Part shown: positions 8,474-18,208 of the stretch, in pieces
Layout: every line of letters begins with the position of its first letter
Position numbering within the stretch: the stretch's first letter is position 1
Source: Aliidiomarina haloalkalitolerans
GTDB taxonomy: Bacteria; Pseudomonadota; Gammaproteobacteria; Enterobacterales; Alteromonadaceae
DNA: 64,000 bases
Assembly: GCF_003987315.1 (NCBI RefSeq)
Contig: NZ_PIPI01000008.1
Coordinates: 1-64,000, forward strand
Direction of reading: 5' to 3'
Position numbers and translations under genes: made by a program
The notes under the pieces: generated by a model
What the model was told of the DNA's origin: nothing
Databases searched by the model: none
The model's input: the letters and a program-made list of their open reading frames with translations, nothing else

Positions 8474-9069
8474 GCCTCGAGTGGCAAGCGCGCCATCACA
8501 ATGGCAGTCTCCCGACTGCCATTTTCTTTGGCAGCCGGGTAATAACCAGGGCGACGGCCAACCTCCGAAAAACCATAACGGTAATACAAGCGCAGCGCAC
8601 TTTCGTTGCTCTCACGAACTTCTAAAAACAACCTTGCCCGCAGCTCCCCTTGTAAGTCCGCACAACGGCCAATCAGGTCATTCAACAACACGGCACCGTA
8701 ACCACGTCCCTGCAAAGCCGGATCAACTGCGATATTCATCAAAGTCACTTCGTCCGCCACGGTGTGGGCCACATAATAACCAGCTAGTCGCCATGCTCCT
8801 GAGCGCGAAGAAATCGATTGTGGCTCGCTTGCACTCAAATGAGTGCATTTTTTTGTGGGTAAATGTTTTGTGGGTTCGTCTTTTGCAAGCTCGTGCTTTC
8901 CAGACGAATTATGAGCAAATGAATCACCGGCAGGCACATACAAAGAGCGAACCACATAGCCTGCACCTAAGCATTGGCGAAATACGTTGTCTGACCATGG
9001 TGCCACATGCGCAGCCTGCTCAATACTGAAGTGCGCCGGTGTTAATTCGGTTTCTGTTGCTAAAATCAT
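8470..9069 (-). CDS. rimI: Ribosomal protein S18 alanine N-acetyltransferase, with insertion
   Basis: GNAT-fold acetyltransferase expected to acetylate the N-terminal alanine of ribosomal protein S18. It has [10 protein letters not shown] (21-30), the acetyl-CoA site [15 protein letters not shown] (115-129), [19 protein letters not shown] and the C-terminal YYP motif. The start at 9069 makes an ATGA overlap with the holD stop; an upstream ATG at 9090 is possible. Odd: residues about 46-92 form a hydrophilic, Ser/His/Lys/Glu-rich insertion between the early beta strands, making the protein about 50 residues longer than E. coli RimI. The holD-rimI coupling is conserved in gammaproteobacteria. 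Confidence 0.88.
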   Translation of the reverse strand: MILATETELTPAHFSIEQAAHVAPWSDNVFRQCLGAGYVVRSLYVPAGDSFAHNSSGKHELAKDEPTKHLPTKKCTHLSASEPQSISSRSGAWRLAGYYVAHTVADEVTLMNIAVDPALQGRGYGAVLLNDLIGRCADLQGELRARLFLEVRESNESALRLYYRYGFSEVGRRPGYYPAAKENGSRETAIVMARLPLEA

Positions 9070-9620
9070 GCGTGTGACAGCTTGTGCCACAAGGCACGTT
9101 TTTCGCTAGCGCTCAGTTCAAGTCGAGCGAATTCAGAAAGGTCAATGGCGTCATCGGGGTTGCTCGGTGCCGACACCCGACTTAATTTGCCACCTAAAAA
9201 TAACTCTAAGTCACGCATCCACGGTAAGCCTTGTACCGGTAACTCATCGCAAAAGTACAGCAACCAACTCCCTAAGCGAATATACACCGGCTGCGGCTGT
9301 TCACCCACCTGTTCACCCACTTGTTCAGCAACCGGTTCAGCCGCAGGTTCGGCCTCGGACGCAAGCTCTGGCCGTGCCGTCGGTTCTGGCTCGGCTGCAG
9401 GAGTCGCTTTTATCTCCGGCTCAGGCTCAGGCTCAGGCACTGCCGCTGCCGCTTTTTCGGGCACTGCCGCGACCGCTGACTTCGCTGCAGACACCGGCTC
9501 AACGGCCAATTCAACGGCCAGTTCAAGTGCTTGATAGCTAACCCCAAGCGCACGCAAACTTGCAAGTTGCGCGGGCGAGTATAACTCGTGGTCATTTGGC
9601 AGTGTTTCATTCACAGACAT
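9066..9620 (-). CDS. holD: Probable DNA polymerase III psi subunit with acidic linker
   Basis: A 184-residue protein upstream of rimI, the usual place for holD. The N-terminal helix (ELYSPAQLASLRALGVSYQALEL) resembles the clamp-loader-binding segment of psi, and the C-terminus ([16 protein letters not shown]) resembles psi's RAALWQQI tail. Between them, residues about 40-105 are an Ala/Glu/Pro/Val linker with (PE)n and EPxAEP repeats, unlike the compact E. coli psi (137 residues). Psi bridges the clamp loader, chi and SSB. Start: the ATG at 9620 (MSVNETLP) is preferred because 9650 lacks a ribosome site, though neither is strong. Identification rests on synteny and short end motifs. Confidence 0.68.
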   Translation of the reverse strand: MSVNETLPNDHELYSPAQLASLRALGVSYQALELAVELAVEPVSAAKSAVAAVPEKAAAAVPEPEPEPEIKATPAAEPEPTARPELASEAEPAAEPVAEQVGEQVGEQPQPVYIRLGSWLLYFCDELPVQGLPWMRDLELFLGGKLSRVSAPSNPDDAIDLSEFARLELSASEKRALWHKLSHA

Positions 9621-9690
9621 AGCAGCGACTTTTATCAAAAAACAGGCCATCTATGATATACGAGATCGCACGGCGACCAAACCGCAGATG

Positions 9691-9722
9691 AAAAAAAACC
9701 ACTTCAAAGTGAAGTGGTTTTT
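9691..9722 (-). terminator. Intrinsic terminator downstream of ppiD
   Basis: Stem AAAACCACTTC / GAAGTGGTTTT with a 5-base loop. The minus-strand T run follows the stem, fitting termination of ppiD. Confidence 0.85.
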
Positions 9723-9760
9723 CATAATCGCTTAATTGATTGTGCAGACTAACTCAGAAC

Positions 9761-11626
9761 TTAGAGTCGACGCTCAATCTTTGCATTCGCTTTCAACGCT
9801 TCAAGCAAGGCACGATAAGCAAGTTCTGCATATTGGCCTTCCAGCTGACGCTGCACGCGGTCTTGCGTTTCAGGATCGACGGTGCCAGCTGTCACCTCAG
9901 TCAATGCGACCACAGCGGTGTCACCGTTTGACAGAGTGATCACGCTAAACGTGGTGTTGCCTTCCGCCGGCGGTACCATGCGGAACAATTCTTGGCGCAT
10001 TGCCCCAGGAACGTCAGTGCTATTGCGACGGACACCCGCAAACTCAGTGAACTCCAAGTCAACGGCTTCGCCTGCTTCTAACGCAGCCAATAAGCCTTCA
10101 CCGTAGGCATTGGCTAATGCTTCAGCTTCTTGTGCTTGCAAGTGATTAGCAATGTCATCACGCACGTCAGCAAGGTCTAGAATCCGTGCTGGCTGATATT
10201 CCTCGGCACGAATCACTAACGAACGCTGGTCAAGTTCAATCAGGTCGCTATTTAAGCCTAGCTCACGAACTTCTTCAGAGAATGCCTGTGCCAATAGCTG
10301 TGGCTGATCAAAGCCTTCGGCACCCACTTGCGGACGCAACCAAGGTGACGTTTTCACTTCTAAGCCAAGCTCTTCGGCAACAACATCTAGCGTGTGGTCA
10401 ATTTCAAACGACATACGCGCTAATTCTTGTTGGATATTGAAGTATTCTTGCTCTGCTTCTACACGTGCCAAGTTGTCACGAATTTCACCAGCAACTTCAG
10501 CAAACTCAGTGGTTTGTGGCGGGTTGAAGGCAGTCAACTTGACAATGTGGTAACCAAATTCGCTACGCACAACATCAGACACTTCACCTTCCGCCGACAG
10601 AGCAAAACCTGCGTCTTCAATGTCAGGGTCTAGTGAGCCACGCTCAAGCATCCCTAAATCACCGCCTTCTTGGCCGCTGAAAAAGTCGTCTGATTCACTC
10701 GCCGCAAGCTCAGCGAAATCTTCACCTGCTTGAACACGCGCATAAATGGCGTCAATACGCTCACGCGCTGCTGCTTCGTCATCACCGAATTCAACCATAA
10801 TGTGAGCAATACGACGGCTCTCACGGCTTTGGAATGCCGCTGGATTATTGTCGTAGTAGGCACGCACGTCTTCTTCAGTGACGTTAATACGCGCTAACAC
10901 ATCGTTAAAGTCGAGTTCAACGTAAGCTAAGCGAATTTGTTCTTCCTGCTCGAACAACTCTTGGTTGTCAAAATAGAATTCTTCAATTTCCGCGTCGGTC
11001 ACGTCTACTTGACCCATAAAGTCACTCGCTGACACAGTCGCATAACGGCCACTACGTAGCTCGTTTTGCAAGACTTGTAGCTTGGCAACTTCCGACGGCA
11101 ACGCAAACTCAGAACCAAAAGCACCTTGCATGAGCATGACGCGGTTCATTTGCACCGCTAAGTAATCGCGGAATGAGGCTGGTGTAAAGCCCACGCTTGT
11201 TAACGCACGTAAGTAGGTGTCGTTACTAAACTGGCCGTTAATTTGGAACTCTGGCATTTGCACAATCGCTTCGCGCAGTGCCGCAGTCGACTGAGTGATC
11301 CCGATTTTTTTCGCCAACTCAGACGCTAATTGCTCTTCAATTAGGTTCTCGAGGACGCTCTGACGGAGTTGCCGCATATAGTTTTCGTCTTGCGCTAAAA
11401 ACGCAAACATTTCACCATACTGCTGTTCCATCATAGCGCGTTGGTTTTGATACGCACGATCAAACTCAGCGCGCGAAATCTCGGTGTCGTTCACTTTCGC
11501 TGCAAAGTCATCAGCGCTACCACCTAAGTAAGCACTAACCCCAGTAAAGGCGAATGTCAGAATAATTAAGAACAGGAGAACTTTAACTAACGGGCCCTGT
11601 GCACCCTCACGTATCTTCTCGAGCAT
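9761..11626 (-). CDS. ppiD: Periplasmic chaperone PpiD (SurA/parvulin-type)
   Basis: This 621-residue protein is anchored in the inner membrane by one N-terminal helix (about 13-34, LVKVLLFLIILTFAFTGVSAYL) and starts with the family sequence MLEKIREGAQGPLVK. A SurA_N-like helical domain (AKVNDTEISRAEFDRAY...) precedes a parvulin-like domain at about 270-360 (RRIAHIMVEFGDDEAA...GGDLGMLERGSLDPDIEDA...SEFGYHIVKL). PpiD assists folding of outer-membrane and secreted proteins near the Sec translocon. Length agrees with E. coli PpiD (623). It follows hupB, as in most gammaproteobacteria, but a terminator separates the two. Confidence 0.95.
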   Translation of the reverse strand: MLEKIREGAQGPLVKVLLFLIILTFAFTGVSAYLGGSADDFAAKVNDTEISRAEFDRAYQNQRAMMEQQYGEMFAFLAQDENYMRQLRQSVLENLIEEQLASELAKKIGITQSTAALREAIVQMPEFQINGQFSNDTYLRALTSVGFTPASFRDYLAVQMNRVMLMQGAFGSEFALPSEVAKLQVLQNELRSGRYATVSASDFMGQVDVTDAEIEEFYFDNQELFEQEEQIRLAYVELDFNDVLARINVTEEDVRAYYDNNPAAFQSRESRRIAHIMVEFGDDEAAARERIDAIYARVQAGEDFAELAASESDDFFSGQEGGDLGMLERGSLDPDIEDAGFALSAEGEVSDVVRSEFGYHIVKLTAFNPPQTTEFAEVAGEIRDNLARVEAEQEYFNIQQELARMSFEIDHTLDVVAEELGLEVKTSPWLRPQVGAEGFDQPQLLAQAFSEEVRELGLNSDLIELDQRSLVIRAEEYQPARILDLADVRDDIANHLQAQEAEALANAYGEGLLAALEAGEAVDLEFTEFAGVRRNSTDVPGAMRQELFRMVPPAEGNTTFSVITLSNGDTAVVALTEVTAGTVDPETQDRVQRQLEGQYAELAYRALLEALKANAKIERRL

Positions 11627-11667
11627 GATATGACTCTTTGACCGCTAAACCATTAAACTTACAACAA

Positions 11668-11700
11668 GAAAAAAGCGCATCTTGCGATGCGCTTCTTTTT
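11668..11700. terminator. Terminator between hupB and ppiD
   Basis: Stem AAGCGCATC / GATGCGCTT with loop TTGC; T runs follow on both strands. It should end hupB transcripts on the minus strand. Confidence 0.85.
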
Positions 11701-11756
11701 GTCATCACAAAGCGCAGTATATCATAAATACACGACGCTTCTGAATCGCTAATTAC

Positions 11757-12029
11757 TTAGTTTACCGCATCTTTCAGCGCTTTACCCGCTTTGAACGCTG
11801 GTACTTTAGCAGCAGCGATTTCAATGGTTGCGCCAGTTTGTGGGTTACGGCCAGTGCGTGCAGAACGCTCGCGCACAGTAAAAGTACCGAAACCAACGAG
11901 TGCTACTTGGTCATCGTTTTTCAGAGCTTCGGTAACCGCGCTGATAAAAGAGTCCAGAGCACGACCTGCAGATGCTTTAGAAAGTTCTGCGTCCGCTGCA
12001 ATTTTGTCAATAAGCTGAGACTTGTTCAC
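11757..12029 (-). CDS. hupB: Nucleoid-associated protein HU-beta
   Basis: A 90-residue HU protein, full length for the family. It begins [11 protein letters not shown], has the dimer core ([21 protein letters not shown], about 46-66) with the RNPQTG tip of the DNA-binding arms, and ends [14 protein letters not shown]. It binds and bends DNA without strict sequence preference. The start codon is GTG at 12029, preceded by a good AAGGGG site about 8 bases upstream. Located between lon and ppiD as in E. coli. Confidence 0.97.
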   Translation of the reverse strand: MNKSQLIDKIAADAELSKASAGRALDSFISAVTEALKNDDQVALVGFGTFTVRERSARTGRNPQTGATIEIAAAKVPAFKAGKALKDAVN

Positions 12030-12050
12030 AGTATCATCCCCTTCGATTGT

Positions 12051-12095
12051 TATTATGGAGTTCTTGGTTCCATTAAGTTCTTGGTTCTTGGTTTC
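12051..12095 (-). repeat. Repeated GTTCTTGGTT motif in the hupB leader
   Basis: The plus strand carries GTTCTTGGTT near 12060, 12077 and 12084, followed by a TCTTGGTTTCTT variant. All lie between the hupB promoter and its GTG start. No clear secondary structure is seen; function unknown. Confidence 0.5.
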
Positions 12096-12113
12096 TTTAA
12101 TGGTCCAGCAAAT

Positions 12114-12142
12114 TTTATAACAAGCTTATACCATTAGTTCAA
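12114..12142 (-). promoter_or_regulatory. Sigma70-type promoter for hupB
   Basis: On the minus strand TTGAAC (12137-12142), an exact 17-bp spacer and TATAAA (12114-12119). It implies a leader of about 80 nt containing the GTTCTTGG repeats. Confidence 0.7.
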
Positions 12143-12282
12143 GCATTCAATTTACTTATTTTTTACCACCCCAACTTAACTGCATGCCTTAAGCAATAAG
12201 GGTTGAGAGGTTAGTCACTAGGCTATCACAGTGATTCAGGATGAAAAGTCTTTTTTCGTTAAAATTTAACAATTTTTCACTT

Positions 12283-12301
12283 CGCCCGCTTTTCGCGGGC
12301 G
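12283..12301 (-). terminator. Intrinsic terminator of lon
   Basis: CGCCCGC / GCGGGCG stem with a TTTTC loop lies 15 bp beyond the lon stop; on the minus strand it is followed by a T-rich stretch after GAAG. Confidence 0.7.
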
Positions 12302-12316
12302 ATCCCAGAATCTAGC

Positions 12317-14677
12317 CTATTTCTTTTTTGCTTTGTTTTTCAAAGGCTTAAACGGCTTTTCCTGCAAGGACAAGGTCAGCACCTCGTCTATCCATTGCAC
12401 CGGAAAAATTTCCAGATCCGCCTTCACATTGTCCGCAATTTCCTTGAGATCCCGCTCATTCTCCTTCGGAATGAGTACCCGTTTTATACCGCCACGGTGT
12501 GCCGCAAGGAGTTTTTCTTTCAAACCACCTATCGCTAAAACTTCACCACGTAAGGTAATTTCACCGGTCATGGCTACGTCGGCACGTACCGGATTACCCG
12601 TTAACGAGCTCACCAACGCAGTTACCATCGCAATACCTGCACTGGGTCCATCTTTCGGCGTTGCGCACTCAGGAACGTGCACGTGAATGTCACGTTTCTC
12701 ATAAAAGTCATCGGCAATACCGAGCTTTTCTGCACGGCTGCGTACGACTGTCATCGCGGTGCTGATTGACTCTTTCATGACATCGCCTAGCGAGCCGGTA
12801 CAGACCACTTTGCCTTTACCCGAGACATTGGTCGCTTCAATCGTCAGTAAGTCACCACCGACCTGGGTCCAGGCTAAACCAGTGACCTGACCAATTTGGT
12901 TTTCGTCTTCGGCCTTACCAAAATCAAAGCGCTGAACACCTAAGAAGTCCTCAAGGTTCTTCTCAGTGATCTCCACTTTCTTCAGTTTTTTGTCTAGCAA
13001 GATCCGGCGCACCGCTTTGCGGCACAAGGTCGACAGCTCACGCTCGAGGTTCCGCACACCCGCTTCCCGAGTGTAATAACGGATAATGCCAAGAATCGCA
13101 TCGTCTTTAATTTCGACTTCGCCTTTGCGCAGCCCATTCCGCTCCATTTGTTTTTCCAACAAATGGCGCTTGGCAATATTCAGCTTCTCGTCTTCGGTAT
13201 AACCCGACAAGCGAATCACTTCCATGCGGTCCAGTAATGGCGCTGGAATATTCATGCTGTTCGACGTCGCCACAAACATCACGTCAGACAAGTCATAATC
13301 GACTTCTAAGTAATGGTCGTTAAAGCTGCTGTTTTGCTCTGGGTCGAGCACTTCCAGCAAGGCAGACGCTGGATCGCCACGCATATCCGACGACATCTTG
13401 TCGATTTCGTCCAATAAGAATAGCGGGTTACGCACACCAACTTTGGCCATTTTCTGCATTAACTTACCTGGCATCGAGCCAATGTAGGTCCGTCGATGAC
13501 CACGGATTTCCGCTTCATCACGCACGCCACCAAGTGCCATGCGCACATACTGACGGCCCGTTGCTTTAGCAATCGACTGCCCAAGTGACGTTTTACCCAC
13601 ACCTGGCGGTCCAACTAAACATAAAATCGGCCCACGCACCTTTTTACTGCGCTGCTGTACCGCTAAGTAGTCAAGAATCCGTTCTTTTACTTTCTCCAAA
13701 CCATAGTGGTCCGCATCAAGAATCGACTCGGCTTGGCTTAAATCTTTCTTCACCCGTGACTTCTTATGCCATGGGACGTTCGTCATCCACTCGATATAGC
13801 TGCGCACAACCGTGGCTTCCGCCGACATGGGTGACATCATGCGTAACTTCGAAAGCTCCGACTTGGCTTTATCAAACGCTTCTTTCGGCATTTGTGCTTC
13901 GTCGATTTTCTTTTGCAGGGCTTCAAACTCGTCTACGCCGTCTTCGCTCTCGCCTAGCTCTTTTTGAATGGCTTTCATTTGCTCATTCAAATAGTACTCA
14001 CGCTGACTCTTTTCCATCTGCTGTTTCACGCGGTTACGAATCTTGCGCTCCACTTGCAGAATATCAATCTCACCTTCCATCAACGCCATCAAGTGCTCAA
14101 GACGGTCTTGCACACTAATAATTTCAAGTACGCGTTGCTTGTCAGCGAGCTTCAGCGGCATATGCGCGGCCATGGTATCCGCTAAGCGGTCAGCATCATC
14201 AATACCGTTTAACGACGTCAACACTTCCGGTGGGGTCTTCTTATTCAGCTTCACGTAGCCTTCAAACTGGTTCAAGGCTGAACGCATCAGAACTTCTTCT
14301 TCGCGCTCGTCCATGCCACCAACTTCCAACAGCTCAATATCGGCTCGGAAGAAATCGCCGTCCGGCTGCCACGACTTCACTTTCGCTCGTTGTGTGCCTT
14401 CTACTAGCACTTTCACAGTGCCGTCTGGCAACTTCAACAGCTGCAAAATCGTCGCTACAGCACCGACGTCATAAATATCACCTTCCGCTGGCTCTTCGAC
14501 GCCAGCATCTTTTTGCGCAACAAGGAAAACTTGCTTATCCGCGTCCATAGCCGCGTCTAAACAACGAATTGACTTTTCACGGCCAACAAATAGCGGAATT
14601 ACCATGTGGGGATAAACCACCACATCACGTAGAGGTAAAACCGGAATGCCCAGACGTTCACCACTTTCTACTGTCAT
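12317..14677 (-). CDS. lon: ATP-dependent protease Lon
   Basis: A full-length LonA (786 residues; E. coli 784). The N-terminal substrate-binding domain starts [25 protein letters not shown]. The AAA+ module has Walker [10 protein letters not shown] near 355 and Walker B LFLLDEID. The C-terminal serine-lysine protease domain contains [11 protein letters not shown] (catalytic Ser near 680) and the second catalytic Lys in [16 protein letters not shown]. It degrades misfolded and short-lived regulatory proteins. The start at 14677 aligns residue for residue with E. coli Lon; two upstream ATGs (14710, 14689) are in frame but less likely. A Lys-rich tail ([10 protein letters not shown]) ends it. 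Confidence 0.96.
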   Translation of the reverse strand: MTVESGERLGIPVLPLRDVVVYPHMVIPLFVGREKSIRCLDAAMDADKQVFLVAQKDAGVEEPAEGDIYDVGAVATILQLLKLPDGTVKVLVEGTQRAKVKSWQPDGDFFRADIELLEVGGMDEREEEVLMRSALNQFEGYVKLNKKTPPEVLTSLNGIDDADRLADTMAAHMPLKLADKQRVLEIISVQDRLEHLMALMEGEIDILQVERKIRNRVKQQMEKSQREYYLNEQMKAIQKELGESEDGVDEFEALQKKIDEAQMPKEAFDKAKSELSKLRMMSPMSAEATVVRSYIEWMTNVPWHKKSRVKKDLSQAESILDADHYGLEKVKERILDYLAVQQRSKKVRGPILCLVGPPGVGKTSLGQSIAKATGRQYVRMALGGVRDEAEIRGHRRTYIGSMPGKLMQKMAKVGVRNPLFLLDEIDKMSSDMRGDPASALLEVLDPEQNSSFNDHYLEVDYDLSDVMFVATSNSMNIPAPLLDRMEVIRLSGYTEDEKLNIAKRHLLEKQMERNGLRKGEVEIKDDAILGIIRYYTREAGVRNLERELSTLCRKAVRRILLDKKLKKVEITEKNLEDFLGVQRFDFGKAEDENQIGQVTGLAWTQVGGDLLTIEATNVSGKGKVVCTGSLGDVMKESISTAMTVVRSRAEKLGIADDFYEKRDIHVHVPECATPKDGPSAGIAMVTALVSSLTGNPVRADVAMTGEITLRGEVLAIGGLKEKLLAAHRGGIKRVLIPKENERDLKEIADNVKADLEIFPVQWIDEVLTLSLQEKPFKPLKNKAKKK

Positions 14678-14719
14678 CTCTGTTCCCATATGCTTAATTC
14701 TCGAAACCAATATCCATTA

Positions 14720-14747
14720 ATATGCGGTTAAACTGAGAAAGTTCAAT
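14720..14747 (-). promoter_or_regulatory. Heat-shock (sigma32-like) promoter for lon
   Basis: On the minus strand TTGAAC (within 14741-14747), a 13-bp spacer and CCGCATAT (14720-14727). This is close to the RpoH consensus CTTGAAA-N(13-17)-CCCCATNT and sits about 45 bp upstream of the chosen lon ATG. Confidence 0.5.
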
Positions 14748-14759
14748 CCCTTTCTAACA

Positions 14760-14781
14760 AAAAGGGGCCTTTCGGCCCCCA
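14760..14781 (-). terminator. Intrinsic terminator of clpX
   Basis: GGGGCC-TTTC-GGCCCC stem-loop followed on the minus strand by TTTTTG, just after the clpX stop at 14790. Confidence 0.85.
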
Positions 14782-14789
14782 AGTGGTGA

Positions 14790-16067
14790 TTATTCGCCCG
14801 ATGCGTGCGCTTCTTTCTGATTCTGATAAATCAGAATCGGGTCCGAATCGCCAGCAATCACTGACGCGTCAATCACGACTTTGCTCACATTTTCGAGCGA
14901 CGGTAATTCATACATCGTATCGAGCAGTACTTCTTCAACAATCGAACGCAGACCACGTGCACCGGTTTTCCGCTTCATCGCTTTGCGAGCAATTGCACGC
15001 AGCGCGTCTTCACGGAACTCAAGCTCAACGTTTTCCATTTCCAGCAACGCCCCGTATTGTTTTGTCAGTGCGTTCTTCGGCTCGCTTAAAATTTGTACTA
15101 AAGCGTCTTCGTCCAGCTCAGTTAAGCTCGCGACGACCGGCAAGCGACCGATAAACTCTGGAATTAAACCGTATTTAACTAGATCTTCCGGTTCCACTTG
15201 CGTTAGTAAGTTGATTTCAGCTTTTTCTGACTTCGACTTCACTTCAGCGCCAAAACCAATACCGGTACCGGTCGCTAAACGCTGCTCAATGACTTTTTCC
15301 AAACCGGCAAACGCACCGCCGCAAATAAATAGAATTTTTGAGGTATCGACCTGTACAAATTCCTGCTGCGGATGCTTACGACCACCTTGCGGTGGCACCG
15401 ATGCAATCGTCCCTTCAATCAGTTTCAACAAGGCTTGCTGAACACCTTCGCCAGACACGCCGCGGGTAATTGACGGGTTGTCAGATTTGCGCGAAATCTT
15501 ATCAATTTCGTCCACGTAAATAATTCCACGTTCTGCTTTCGCAGCATCGTAGTCACATTTTTGCAGTAATTTTTGGATAATATTCTCAACGTCTTCACCC
15601 ACATAACCGGCTTCCGTCAAGGTGGTTGCATCGGCCATGGTGAAAGGCACGTCGAGCATACGCGCAAGCGTTTCGGCTAATAGCGTTTTACCGCTACCGG
15701 TTGGGCCAATCAGCAAAATGTTACTTTTGCCTAGCTCAACGTCGGTGTCGACACCCGCATTACGCAAGCGCTTATAGTGATTGTACACCGCCACTGCGAG
15801 AACGCGCTTAGCGAGATCTTGACCGATGACATAATCGTCGAGGTTCTGACGAATCTCTTTCGGTGTTGGCAAACGGTCTTCGCTTGCTTGCGGGGCTATG
15901 TTTTTAATTTCTTCTTTGAGAATGTCGTTACACAGGTCGACACACTCATCACAGATGAATACTGAAGGGCCGGCAATCAGCTTTTTAACTTCATGCTGGC
16001 TCTTGCCACAAAATGTACAGTAAAGCGACTTGGTGCCTTTACCGCTGCCAGTTGTTGAATCCGTCAT
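14790..16067 (-). CDS. clpX: ATP-dependent protease ATP-binding subunit ClpX
   Basis: A 425-residue AAA+ unfoldase (E. coli 424). The N-terminal C4 zinc-binding domain has CTFCGKSQ...[10 protein letters not shown] (about 17-46). Walker A is [12 protein letters not shown] near 121 and Walker [11 protein letters not shown]. The IGF-type loop in [10 protein letters not shown] docks onto ClpP, and sensor residues lie in [11 protein letters not shown]. It recognises ssrA-tagged and other substrates and feeds them to ClpP, whose gene is next upstream. A terminator and repeats separate it from clpP, so it probably also has its own promoter (TATATATAAG in the gap on the minus strand). Confidence 0.97.
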   Translation of the reverse strand: MTDSTTGSGKGTKSLYCTFCGKSQHEVKKLIAGPSVFICDECVDLCNDILKEEIKNIAPQASEDRLPTPKEIRQNLDDYVIGQDLAKRVLAVAVYNHYKRLRNAGVDTDVELGKSNILLIGPTGSGKTLLAETLARMLDVPFTMADATTLTEAGYVGEDVENIIQKLLQKCDYDAAKAERGIIYVDEIDKISRKSDNPSITRGVSGEGVQQALLKLIEGTIASVPPQGGRKHPQQEFVQVDTSKILFICGGAFAGLEKVIEQRLATGTGIGFGAEVKSKSEKAEINLLTQVEPEDLVKYGLIPEFIGRLPVVASLTELDEDALVQILSEPKNALTKQYGALLEMENVELEFREDALRAIARKAMKRKTGARGLRSIVEEVLLDTMYELPSLENVSKVVIDASVIAGDSDPILIYQNQKEAHASGE

Positions 16068-16083
16068 TCACTACTCCAGTACC

Positions 16084-16131
16084 ATCGTTTGTACATCTAA
16101 TCGTTTGTACTTCTAATCGTTCGTACATCTA
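16084..16131. repeat. Three 16-bp tandem repeats upstream of clpX
   Basis: Copies of ATCGTTTGTACATCTA start at 16084, 16100 and 16116, with one substitution each in copies two and three. They fall in the clpX 5' leader, between the clpP terminator and the clpX ATG. Confidence 0.9.
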
Positions 16132-16163
16132 AACTTATATATAACTATCTTAACCCGAAAAAC

Positions 16164-16191
16164 AACCTGCTATCGTTTAAAATAGCAGGTT
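16164..16191 (-). terminator. Stem-loop terminator after clpP
   Basis: AACCTGCTA / TAGCAGGTT stem with a 10-base loop lies 10 bp after the clpP stop; on the minus strand it is followed by GTTTTTCGGG. Confidence 0.7.
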
Positions 16192-16200
16192 TGCACCACT

Positions 16201-16824
16201 TTATTTCGCTTGTGCCGCACGTTTTTCTAAAACTTTGTCCACAATGCCGTACTCGAGCGCTTGTTGCGAACTCATAAAGTTGTCGCGATCCGTATCGCGC
16301 GCAACCCGGTCAAAATCCTGCCCGGTGTGTTCTGCCAATAAGCGATTCAGCTTTTCTTTAATGTACAGAATTTCGCGGGCATGAATTTCAATATCCGAGG
16401 CCTGGCCTTGGAAACCGCCCAGTGGCTGGTGAATCATCACCCGCGAATTAGGCAAACAGAAACGCTTACCTTTGGCGCCACCTGCTAATAAAAATGCGCC
16501 CATACTCGCCGCTTGGCCAATACAAATAGTCGACACGTCATTGCGAATAAACTGCATGGTATCATAAATCGCCATGCCCGCAGTGACCGAACCGCCCGGA
16601 GAGTTGATATACAAGAAGATGTCTTTTTCTGGATTCTCAGACTCCAAGAACAACATCTGGGCAACGATCAGGTTTGCCATTTGCTCTTCGACAGGACCAC
16701 ACAAAAAGATGATGCCTTCCTTAAGCAAGCGGGAATAAATATCAAACGAGCGCTCACCCTTTGCTGTTTGCTCAACAACAATTGGTACTAACGCAGCCAT
16801 TGGATCCGGCAAGTTGTTTCCCAT
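16201..16824 (-). CDS. clpP: ATP-dependent Clp protease proteolytic subunit
   Basis: A 207-residue ClpP with the start at 16824 ([20 protein letters not shown]), the same length as E. coli ClpP. Catalytic triad: Ser in [11 protein letters not shown], His in VMIHQPLGG and Asp in [29 protein letters not shown] carries the oxyanion region. It forms the tetradecameric barrel that degrades substrates delivered by ClpX. A strong GAGGAGAGAAG site precedes the ATG, supporting this start over the longer open frame. Gene order tig-clpP-clpX-lon is conserved. Confidence 0.97.
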   Translation of the reverse strand: MGNNLPDPMAALVPIVVEQTAKGERSFDIYSRLLKEGIIFLCGPVEEQMANLIVAQMLFLESENPEKDIFLYINSPGGSVTAGMAIYDTMQFIRNDVSTICIGQAASMGAFLLAGGAKGKRFCLPNSRVMIHQPLGGFQGQASDIEIHAREILYIKEKLNRLLAEHTGQDFDRVARDTDRDNFMSSQQALEYGIVDKVLEKRAAQAK

Positions 16825-16848
16825 TAGAACTTCTCTCCTCAAATAAAA

Positions 16849-16878
16849 ATGGCTCAGATGAAACATCTGAGCCATTAA
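16849..16878 (-). terminator. Intrinsic terminator between tig and clpP
   Basis: A 12-bp perfect stem ATGGCTCAGATG / CATCTGAGCCAT with loop AAA. On the minus strand it is followed by TTTTTATTTG; clpP's ribosome site starts right after it. Confidence 0.85.
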
Positions 16879-16906
16879 ACCAATTCTTACAGAATTCAGC
16901 AAATGC

Positions 16907-18208
16907 TTATTTTGCTGGCGGGTTCATCACGTCGTCGAAGCTTACTTGCTTCTCAGTCACTTTTGCTTTCGTCAACACGAAGTCAATTGCTTGATCTTCT
17001 AAAACCACGTTGTGGATTTGCTGCATCGCTTCAGCGTTCTGCTTGTAGTAGTTGATCACTTCTTGTGGATCTTCATACGCAGACGCTTGGCTCTCAAGCA
17101 TTTCGTCAACACGTGCTTGCTCAACTTTCAGCTCGTTGTCTTTGATGACCTGGCCAAGTAACAAACCAACTTTAACGCGCTCTTCTGCTTGCTCGCTGAA
17201 CAAGTCAGCTGGCAACTCAGGCATGTTTTGTGCGTTGCCGCCAAAACGTTGCATCGCTTGCTGACGCAGCACTTGAATTTCTTGCTGTTTCAGAGCGGCC
17301 GGAACTGGCACGTCGTTGTTTGCTGCTAACAAGCCTTGAATCACTTGCTGCTTCACTTTGCCTTTTACAGCGTTTTTCAGCTCGCGCTCCATGTTTTTAC
17401 GCACTTCGCTACGCAACGCGTCGATACCGCCGTCGCCAATGCCGAACTGGCTTGCGAACTCGTCGTCAAGCTTCGGTAACTCAGGCGCTTCAACTGTTTT
17501 GATCACAAGATCAAACTCAGCTGCTTTACCTTTCAGGTTTTCAGCGTGGTACTCTTCCGGGAAAGTCACTTCGATAGTTTTCTCAGTGCCTGCCTTCAGA
17601 CCGATCATTGCGTCTTCAAAACCAGGAATCATGCGGCCTTGGCCAAGCTCAAGGGTGAAGTCTTCTGCTTTACCACCTTCGAATGCTTCACCGTCAACCC
17701 GACCTAAGAAATCGAAAGTAACCTTGTCACCTTCTTTCGCGCCACGCTTCACTTCTTTGAAAGTTGCGTGTTGCTTACGTAAGGTTTCCAGCATGTTGTC
17801 AACGTCAGCGTCGGTTACTTCTGCAGCGAATTTTTCAACTTCAACTTTGTCGAGGTCTTTCAATTCAACTTCAGGGTACACTTCGACTGTTGCCACGAAC
17901 TCTAAATCTTTGCCTTCTTCGTCAAACTTTGGCTCGATTTGCGGTGCGCCAGTTGGGTTGATTTTTTCTTGAATCAACGCCTCAATGTAATGACGCTGGA
18001 TTTGCTCCATGACCACGTCTTGACGAATCGCTGGGCCAAAACGCTTAGCGACTAGGCTCACTGGTACCTTACCAGGGCGGAAGCCGTCCATGCGAACCGT
18101 GCGTGCACGTTGCTTGACTTGGTTTTTCACTTCGTTTTCAATTTTATCAGCCGGGATTGTGATGGTTAACCGGCGCTCTAAACCTGTTGCTTCTACAGAA
18201 ACCTGCAT
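16907..18208 (-). CDS. tig: Trigger factor, ribosome-associated chaperone/PPIase
   Basis: A 433-residue trigger factor (E. coli 432). The N-terminal ribosome-binding domain has the signature [19 protein letters not shown] (about 40-58) used to dock at L23. The FKBP-type prolyl isomerase domain runs about 150-245 ([30 protein letters not shown]...[20 protein letters not shown]). The C-terminal helical chaperone arms follow ([22 protein letters not shown]). It binds nascent chains as they leave the ribosome. First gene of the quality-control block; its upstream region of 460 bp has no other gene. Confidence 0.97.
   Translation of the reverse strand: MQVSVEATGLERRLTITIPADKIENEVKNQVKQRARTVRMDGFRPGKVPVSLVAKRFGPAIRQDVVMEQIQRHYIEALIQEKINPTGAPQIEPKFDEEGKDLEFVATVEVYPEVELKDLDKVEVEKFAAEVTDADVDNMLETLRKQHATFKEVKRGAKEGDKVTFDFLGRVDGEAFEGGKAEDFTLELGQGRMIPGFEDAMIGLKAGTEKTIEVTFPEEYHAENLKGKAAEFDLVIKTVEAPELPKLDDEFASQFGIGDGGIDALRSEVRKNMERELKNAVKGKVKQQVIQGLLAANNDVPVPAALKQQEIQVLRQQAMQRFGGNAQNMPELPADLFSEQAEERVKVGLLLGQVIKDNELKVEQARVDEMLESQASAYEDPQEVINYYKQNAEAMQQIHNVVLEDQAIDFVLTKAKVTEKQVSFDDVMNPPAK

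Noticed and set aside
9082..9541. Plus-strand open frames opposite holD (Ser/Gly/Ala- and Pro/Gln-rich)
   Set aside because: They are antisense shadows of the repetitive Pro/Glu/Ala linker, without ribosome sites or homologous features.
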